Shown here: positions 1 through 64,000 of the stretch, piece by piece
Position numbering within the stretch: the first letter of the stretch is position 1
Layout: the number at the start of each line of letters is the position of its first letter
NCBI GenBank assembly: GCA_037039925.1
Contig: JAXRKP010000838.1
Coordinates: 111,001 to 175,000, forward strand
DNA length: 64,000 nucleotides
DNA from: Doris montereyensis
Lineage: Eukaryota; Mollusca; Gastropoda; Nudibranchia; Dorididae
Direction: 5' to 3'
Position numbers and translations under genes: made by a program
The notes under the pieces: model-generated
Told to the model about the DNA's origin: nothing
What the model saw: the letters and a program-made list of their open reading frames with translations, nothing else
The model's database searches: none

Positions 1-347
1 TTGTCTGAGAGCTTGCTGCTTGAGGAAAACCAATTTTTAAAAAACTTCATTCAGGCTATGTGCCTGAATTGGCAATCAAGCTGAAACTATTGAGGATTGT
101 AATAATTTATATTTTCACAATTTCTGTCTTTAAACAATTTATTTTTGTTGGTAAGCTGCGAGTATAGGATAGATCTAGATAAAAGATTCAAGTAATCTTC
201 ATATTTACTCTAATACATTTTCTTCTGACAGAAGGCCTTTATAATTTTCAGTTATATACGTTAGTGGCCGTGCTCATTGCTGTACCATGTACCAGGTCCG
301 TTCACATTTTTTATCCCCCCTTTTTTCCCTATGTAATATCCTGACAG
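1..347. other. Intron, 3' part; nothing recognised
   Basis: AT-rich sequence leading to the first visible exon. It ends in a pyrimidine tract (T/C run at 309-330) and the acceptor CTGACAG. No upstream exon could be recognised. Confidence 0.6.
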
Positions 348-57585
<57,238 letters not shown>

Positions 57586-58205
57586 CCACCGTCGTGTCGG
57601 AGGATGGTCGGAAACGCCCTCAAGAAGACTTCTAGGGCGTGACTTTTAAATTGGGGTTCTCAAATCAGTTCTACATTTTCATCGCCTGGTTTAAGTTTTC
57701 TTGCAGGTGCTTTTTCCATTTTTTAAAGACGTGTTTTCCCATTTTTAAGGCTGGCTTTTCTACATTTTCAAAGCATGAACCTCCCAATTGAGTTTAACAG
57801 ATTTTCGTACTGCTGCAAGACTAGTGAGCAGATCCCTTGGGCAGCATTTTGTGCCACTGTTCATCAGCATGAATGATGATAGCCGGGGAAGTTGTGCTAG
57901 CAAGGTAAATTGAGATTTTAAATCCATTGCAAACATGCGGATATCATTGTGCTTAATAATGAATAACCGCATTTGAGAAATGTTTTGTCGTCAGCAAAAT
58001 TATGGCATACACTTTTTTTTTCTATAAAGGATTTCTGTGTTATGCTTTTGGTATAGGGCTGACTTGAAGAAAGAGGGAGGAAGGGGGGAGTTAACAAAAT
58101 AAAAAGATAAAAACAAAGGAAGACTTAATTTTACTGCCAGACTCAATGCTTGATGAAATTGTTGTACATAATATTCTTTTCTGAATAAACTGAATCTAAA
58201 TTAAA
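57586..58205 (+). other. smchd1: smchd1 3' UTR
   Basis: About 620 bases from the stop codon to shortly after the polyadenylation signal. No repeats; T-rich second half. Confidence 0.75.
58184..58189 (+). terminator. smchd1: Polyadenylation signal AATAAA
   Basis: AATAAA in TTCTGAATAAACTGAATC, about 600 bases after the stop codon. It is the first canonical signal after the coding region, so it likely ends the smchd1 transcript. Confidence 0.8.
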
Positions 58206-58816
58206 AATTTTTACACTGCTTCTACTATGAAAAAAAGTTATTTTTGTAACTCAAATCCTTGTTCATTTATCTCATATCTTCCGTCTGAGACTTTTGTTTC
58301 AAATTTCTTTTATACAATTTGTCATGTCACATCTACATCTCACAACTTTTTTCATTTGACAATTTTTCATTTCACTGGGGATCTGGCTATCAGAGTTTTC
58401 AACTTTAAATATTGTCTGTTTTGAAAAAGAGATGTATATACGATTTTCTTTTCTCACTTTTTCTCATTGGGATTATTTTTAAGCATTGCTCTGCTGAAAG
58501 AAAAGATATCTTTCTCATTTTTTCATTGGTGTGAAAGTGGGCCCATCTCACATTCATAAAAACACAATCTCCATATCCATTACACACAGAAAATTAACTT
58601 CGTCTTCTAAAAAAAAAAAACTAACTAAAGAAGAACCCCTCCCCCCAACTAAAGAAGAACCCCCCCCACCCCCCCCCAAAAAAGTAATGCCAGATTGGGA
58701 AAAAACACTGCCGCTGGTTCCAGCCAACCTTTCGTATTCATCTATACTCTGCCCTCTCTTTGTTCTGCAAAGCCTGAGAGCCGACTCTCATGGATTTATT
58801 AGTTTCTTGGATTCAG
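58206..58816. other. 3' flank, nothing recognised
   Basis: AT-rich with an A run at 58610-58620 and a C-rich stretch 58636-58677. Frames here have no recognisable protein. Confidence 0.6.
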
Positions 58817-59535
58817 CAGCAAGGATTTGATTTCAATTCTGTCAATGTGAAGGTAAACTATTTTGATTTCAATTTGGTCAATGTGAAGGCAAACCGTTTC
58901 ATTTCAATTCTTTCAATGTGAAGGTAAACTAGTTGATTTCAATTCTGTCAATGTGAAAGTAAACTATTTGATTTCAATTCTGTCAATGTGAAGGCAAACC
59001 GTTTCATTTCAATGCTTTCAATGTGAAGGTAAACTATTTGATTTCAATTCTGTCAATGTGAAAAGCAAACTATTTGATTTTCAATTCTGTCAATGTGAAA
59101 GCAAACTATTTGATTTCAATTCTGTCAATGTGAAAGCAAACTATTTGATTTCAATTCTGTCAATGTGAAAGCAAACCATTTGATTTCAATTCTGTCAATA
59201 TGAAAGCAAACTGATTTCAATTCTGTCAACGTGAAAGCAAACTATTTGATTTCAATTCTGTCAACGTGAAAGCAAACCATTTGATTTCAATTCTGTCAAT
59301 GTGAAAGCAAACCATTTGATTTCAATTCTGTCAATATGAAGGCAAACTATTTGATTTCAATTCTGTCAATGTGAAGGCAAACCATTTGATTTCAATTTTT
59401 CAATGCGAAGATAAACTATTTGATTTCAATTCTGTCAATATGAAAGCAAATTATTTGATTGCAATTCTGTCAATGTGAAGGCAAACCATTTGATTTCAAT
59501 TCTGTCAATGTGAAAGCAAACCATTTGATTTCATG
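58817..59535. repeat. Minisatellite, 35-bp unit, about 20 copies
   Basis: Core TTGATTTCAATTCTGTCAAT plus GTGAAAGCAAACCAT. Confidence 0.96.
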
Positions 59536-59729
59536 AATAACAATCATAACATCACATTACAGATATTGTCATTGTTTCCTTTCATGGAATTTTTCTTGTT
59601 ATCCAGCAACTTCACATTGAAAAACTAAAACTGAAACAGGGTTTTGATATGGAAATATGACTTCTGGCGAATAAGATTTTCTGTAGACATAATGGAGTGA
59701 ACATGCTTATATTGTAATAAGTGAATTTC

Positions 59730-59912
59730 AAATGCCATTAAGAGAATTTACCATATTTGAAATGTGAGAAGAGAATTTACCATATTTGAAATGCGAGTAA
59801 GAGAATTTACCATATTTGAAATGCGAGTAAGAGAATTTACCATGTTTGAAATGTGAGTAAGAGAATTTACCATGTTTGAAATGTGAGTAAGAGAATTTAC
59901 CATATTTGAAAT
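59730..59912. repeat. Minisatellite, 30-bp unit, 6 copies
   Basis: Core AGAGAATTTACCATATTTGA plus AATGCGAGTA. Confidence 0.95.
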
Positions 59913-60211
59913 GAAGAATGTATGGGTTGTGAAACTGTTTTTTAGATAAAGATAAATTGTGTGATTTTGAAATGTTCTCTAGTCGAACTCCAACTGTCAG
60001 TCTAAAATTTTATCAGCATAATAATACAGTGAATGTCTTGACCAGATAGCCAAATTTGTTATTACTATTAAAAGAGTTGATTCTAAGTCATGTTTTGTAC
60101 CCAACACTTCATGCCAGAGGTTGAAGTAACAGTTACGTTCTTTGTATTAAGTCATGATAATTGTAAGAACATTTAAAAAAAAACTTGGAATATATTGTTA
60201 TGTCATCATAA

Positions 60212-60490
60212 CCAAAGCAACTTCCTTTGTTCAGATCATAACCAAAGCAAATTTCGTTGTTCAGATCATAACCAAAGCAAATTTCTTTGTTCAGATCATA
60301 ACCAAAGCAAATTTCTTTGTTCAGATCATAACCAAAGCAAATTTCTTTTTGATCATGCAAATTTCTTTGTTCAGATCATAACCAAAGCAAATTTCTTTGT
60401 TCAGATCATAACCAAAGCAAAAAATTCAAAATTTCTTTGTTCCGATAATAACCAAAGCAAATTTCTTTGTTCAGATCATAACTAAAACAA
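60212..60490. repeat. Minisatellite, 30-bp unit, about 9 copies
   Basis: Core TCAGATCATAACCAAAGCAA plus ATTTCTTTGT. Confidence 0.95.
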
Positions 60491-62328
60491 TTTTGTTTTG
60501 TTCAGAGACAAATAAAGAATAAAGGACAGGAAAGGATTTAATGTTTGAAAGGAAACGTTTGACTTTATCTGGAAATAATTACCTTCAACTTCGAGTAAGT
60601 TCGAGGACAGCATTTTGCCTTTATTTTGTATTTTCCTAGCAAGGGACGGCATAGCAAGAGAAGTAATGTCACCTTGTCACCGAAACTTAGGCCCTTGAAA
60701 GCCATGTCTTGGTCATTAGCCGAAACAGTTTGATTTGTGTTAGTTCTTTAAAACACAGTTTTTTTGTTAGTTCTTTACACCTGTGGCACAAGTTTATTTT
60801 ATTTATTAATGTTATAGAAACGATGTATAAAAAAAAAAAAAAAAAAAGATTTTATGGTGTAGAGTGCATTGCAATCGCTTGGGTCACAATTAAAGGGGGG
60901 GGGTATTTTCTCTTTTTTCTCTGTTATTTGAATATATTTTCTCCCTAAACCTAAGGAAAAGAGTAGGATAATGCTTTAAACGTCATAAAACCTTGAGGAG
61001 GCTCTCAACTAGTTCTTATCGACACTGTTTCAAGTGCACCAGCATCTTTTTACTCATTTATGAGATGGTGCCTTTTGATAATAGTTGCATGTAATATGTC
61101 TGGTATTTTCCGGATGAGATAAGGCAATATTCATAATAGATTCTCACAAAAGTTTTTTTGGATAGCATTTATTGTGACGATCAAAATGAGTACCAACTTG
61201 CCATACTTTACTTGATATTTTTGGCTTTTATCGTATAATAGCTGTGTTGAAAGATAAACCTCTATCGCTTCTAAAACATTTGTATAAATTCAAAGAATCG
61301 ATATTGAGCTTCTTTATGATATCATTGTGACGGGAATGAACTGCTCTATCCATTAGTATGATAGACTAGATTTGTCCCATTTTTGTCAAAAATGGCATTC
61401 AGAACCCCCTCTTAAAATGGTAACATGATTGCAATCAGCTCTACCAGAGTGGCCAGATTGCCCGGCAAAGATTTATATTGCGAATAATAACGCCCCTCAC
61501 CCCCACCTCAATTTTGTGAAAAACAAGCTGTTTCAATGGATCTTATAAGATGTTGTCTCTTGCTCAAAATGAACTGTGTTTCAGCTGATGTTTATTGTTG
61601 TACATAAATTATATTATGTATTACATTTCATAGGCATTGTGACAAGTTTGCAATCATTTCTCATAAATCATACTATAGAAGGGGAGGTGACTGTTAACAA
61701 CGCTAGTGACAAGTAACCACACGTGTTGAGATGCAACCTTTGTGGTGGCCATTTTTTGTCCTGCCAAGTCAGCCAGCAGACTTCACAAAGATAAAATACA
61801 ATGAATTCATTTTTTGTATCGTTATTTTAATTAATCATTTTATGTTGTTAAGCGAGGCATAAATCTATGTACCTATAACTGCTGAACTTTTAAAGATATA
61901 CAATTACAATATATTTGCTAAAATTGAGTCACTGTCTGTTTTCAAATATTCTCTATTTCTTTCATTATTTTATATATATAAATATCTATCTATCTATCTA
62001 TCTATCTATATGTATCCTGTTAAAAGTTCCAATGACAACTGAAAGGGTCATTTCAATAGTGTGCCTGAGTCACAATTACATTATTTAGTGGGAAAAGTGC
62101 CAAAAAGTCATGGATTTTGGCACTGTATTTGGAATTCAAGATTCAAATGGTGGCTGTAAACGTGATGTATGTTCATCACATCACTTTCACATTTTTCAGG
62201 GAGCATGATTTCCTTTATTCAGTAGGATTATCTGTCTGTCGCTTTTTCATGAAAAATAAAGATGGGTACTATTCGAATGACCTATGTTCATGATAATGCA
62301 ATAGAGAAAAGTTAAGGAGCAATTCAGT
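60491..62328. other. Intergenic, nothing recognised
   Basis: AT-rich, with an A run at 60829-60847 and (TCTA)n at 61985-62009. No exon-like reading frame or tRNA-like structure was recognised on either strand. Confidence 0.6.
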
Positions 62329-64000
62329 GTGCTGCTACTGCCCAGTGTGTTAGTGCCAGTGTGCTAGTGCCAGTGTGCTAGTGCTGGTGTGCTAGTACCC
62401 AGTGTCCTGTGCCAATGTGTTAGTGCCAGTGTCCTAGTGCCAGTGTGCTGGTGCTGTTAGTGCCAGTGTGCTGGTGCCAGTGCCAGTGCCTGTTAGTGCC
62501 AATGTGCCAGTGTCAGTGTGCTAGTACCAGTGTCCTAGTGCCAATGTGCTAGTGCAATGTGCTAGTACCAGTGTCAGTGCCAATGTGCTAGTACCAGTGT
62601 CCTAGTGCCAATGTACTGGTGTCAGTGTAGTGCTGGTACCAGTGTCCTAGTGCCAATGTGCTAGTACCGGTGTGCTAGAATGTCCCAGTGCCAATGTGCG
62701 TACCAGTGTGCTAGTGTCAATGTGCTAGTGCCCTAGGTGCCAATGTGCTAGTGCCATTTAATGCCAGTAAGTGCCAATGTGCTAGTGCCAATGTGCTAGT
62801 GCCAGTATGCTAGTGCCAGTGCTTGCTAGTGCCAATGTGCTGTCAGTGTGCCAGTGCCAGTATGCTAGTGCCAGTGTGCTGGGTACCAGTGTGCTAGTGC
62901 CAGTGTGCTAGTGCCAATGTGCTAGTACCAGTGTGCTGGTGTCAGTGTGCTGGTACCAGTGTGTGCAGTAGTGTGCTGGTGCCATTTGTGCTGGTGTCCG
63001 TGTGTAAAGAACCGGTGTCTGGTGCCAGTGTGCTGGTACCGGTGTCCTCTAGTGCCAATGTGCTAGTACCAGTGTCCCAGTGCCAATGTGCTAATACCAG
63101 TGTCTGCCAATGCCAATGTGTCCTAGTGCCAATGTGTGCTGGTGCCAAGTGCAAGAAGTGCCAGTGTGCTGGTGCCATTGTGCTAGTGCCAATGTGCTAG
63201 TGCCAGTATGCTAGTGCCCATGTGGTACCAGTGTGCTAGTGCCAATGTGCTAGTACCAGTGTCCTAGTGCCAGTGTGCTAGTACCAGTGTGCTATTGCCA
63301 GTGTGCTAGTGCCAATGTGCCAGTGTGCTACTACCAGTGTGCTAGTGCCAGTGTGCTAGTGCCATTGTGTAGTGTGCTAATACCAGTGTCTAGTGCCAAT
63401 GTGCTAGTACCAGTGCTAGTGCCAATGTGCTATACCAGTGCCTAGTGTGTGTAATGTGCTAGTGTCAGTGTGTGCTAGTGCCAGTGTGCTGTACCTGTGT
63501 GCCGGTATGCCAATGGCTAGTGCCAATGTGCTACTACCAGTGTGCTAGTGCCAGTGTGCTATTGCCAGTGTGTACCAGTGTGCTAGTGCCATTGTGTTAG
63601 TGCCATTGTGCTAGTGCCGGTGTGCTGCCAGTGTGCTAGTACCGTGCTAGTGCCAATGTGCTATACCAGTGTGCTAGTGCCATTGTGTTAGTGCCATTGT
63701 GCTAGTGCCAGTGTGCTAGTACCAGTGTGCTAGTACCAGTGTGCTAATACCAATGTGGTGCCAATGTGCTGGTGCCATTGTGTTAGTGCCATTGTGTTAG
63801 TGCCAATGTGCTAGTACCAGTGTACCAGTGTGCTAATACCAATGCTAGTGCCAATGTGCTAGTACCAATGTGCTAGTACCAGTGTGCTAGTGCCAGTGTG
63901 GTAGTGCCAGTTGCCAGCAATGTGCTAGTGCCAATGTGCCAGCAATGTGCTAGTGCCAGCAATGTGTTAGTGCCAGCAATGTGCTAGTGCCAATGTGCTA
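62329..64000. repeat. Minisatellite, about 14-bp unit, runs past window end
   Basis: Units such as GTGTGCTAGTGCCA and ATGTGCTAGTACCA, more than 100 copies, many broken. It continues to the last base. Confidence 0.97.

Noticed and set aside
58531..58830. Small protein-coding gene after smchd1
   Set aside because: Frame runs through A and C homopolymers, has no recognisable domain and no supporting splice or promoter signal.
62919..63200. Cys-rich secreted peptide frame
   Set aside because: Translation of the 14-bp array; the opposite strand is also open.

Overview
The window is a eukaryotic, intron-rich, AT-leaning piece of an invertebrate genome. A mollusc or related lophotrochozoan is my best guess, but nothing in the sequence proves the taxon. 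No prokaryotic operon, CRISPR array or canonical RNA gene is visible. One cellular gene dominates. The plus strand carries the last 32 recognisable exons (about 3.8 kb of coding sequence, roughly 1,270 codons) of an SMCHD1 orthologue, the non-canonical SMC protein that represses chromatin. They run from an exon at 348 to a stop codon at 57585 and a polyadenylation signal at 58184. The window therefore holds the central repeated beta-rich region, the coiled-coil lead-in and the SMC hinge. The N-terminal GHKL ATPase must lie upstream of base 1.

Exon calls rest on splice sites, phase continuity and residue-by-residue similarity to vertebrate SMCHD1 as I remember it. Seven single-base breaks of frame remain in six exons, most of them demonstrably in homopolymer runs. 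Each is repaired by adding or removing one base, so consensus sequencing error is more likely than a dead gene. About 35 hinge residues between the exons at 43787 and 52061 are not accounted for.

The rest of the gene body is mobile and tandem DNA. Introns hold a broken LINE with endonuclease and reverse transcriptase (5.5-8.7 kb), pieces of the same family at 0.9 and 18.5 kb, two further LINE 3' ends (35.2-36.0 and 39.7-40.8 kb), a pogo/Tigger-like element, two kinds of MITE (one with TTAA piggyBac-type ends), and three tRNA-like or SINE-like families called A, B and C here. Some thirty different minisatellites occupy roughly 40% of the window. The largest are 27.4-32.0 kb (42-bp unit), 46.4-51.0 kb (50-bp unit) and 16.3-18.4 kb (34-bp unit).

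The most unusual pattern is where these arrays come from. Several units can be read as pieces of the transposon in which they sit: SINE-A at 27 kb, SINE-B at 36.7 kb, SINE-C at 34.7, 44.8 and 55.6 kb, a tRNA-like promoter at 46 kb and a MITE end at 12.4 kb. A second group of arrays has copied the authentic splice sites of the gene (donors of exons 2 and 9, acceptors of exons 8, 15 and 16), leaving rows of decoy splice signals beside real exons. Beyond 58.2 kb I see only 3' flanking DNA with more minisatellites, the last of which runs off the end of the window.
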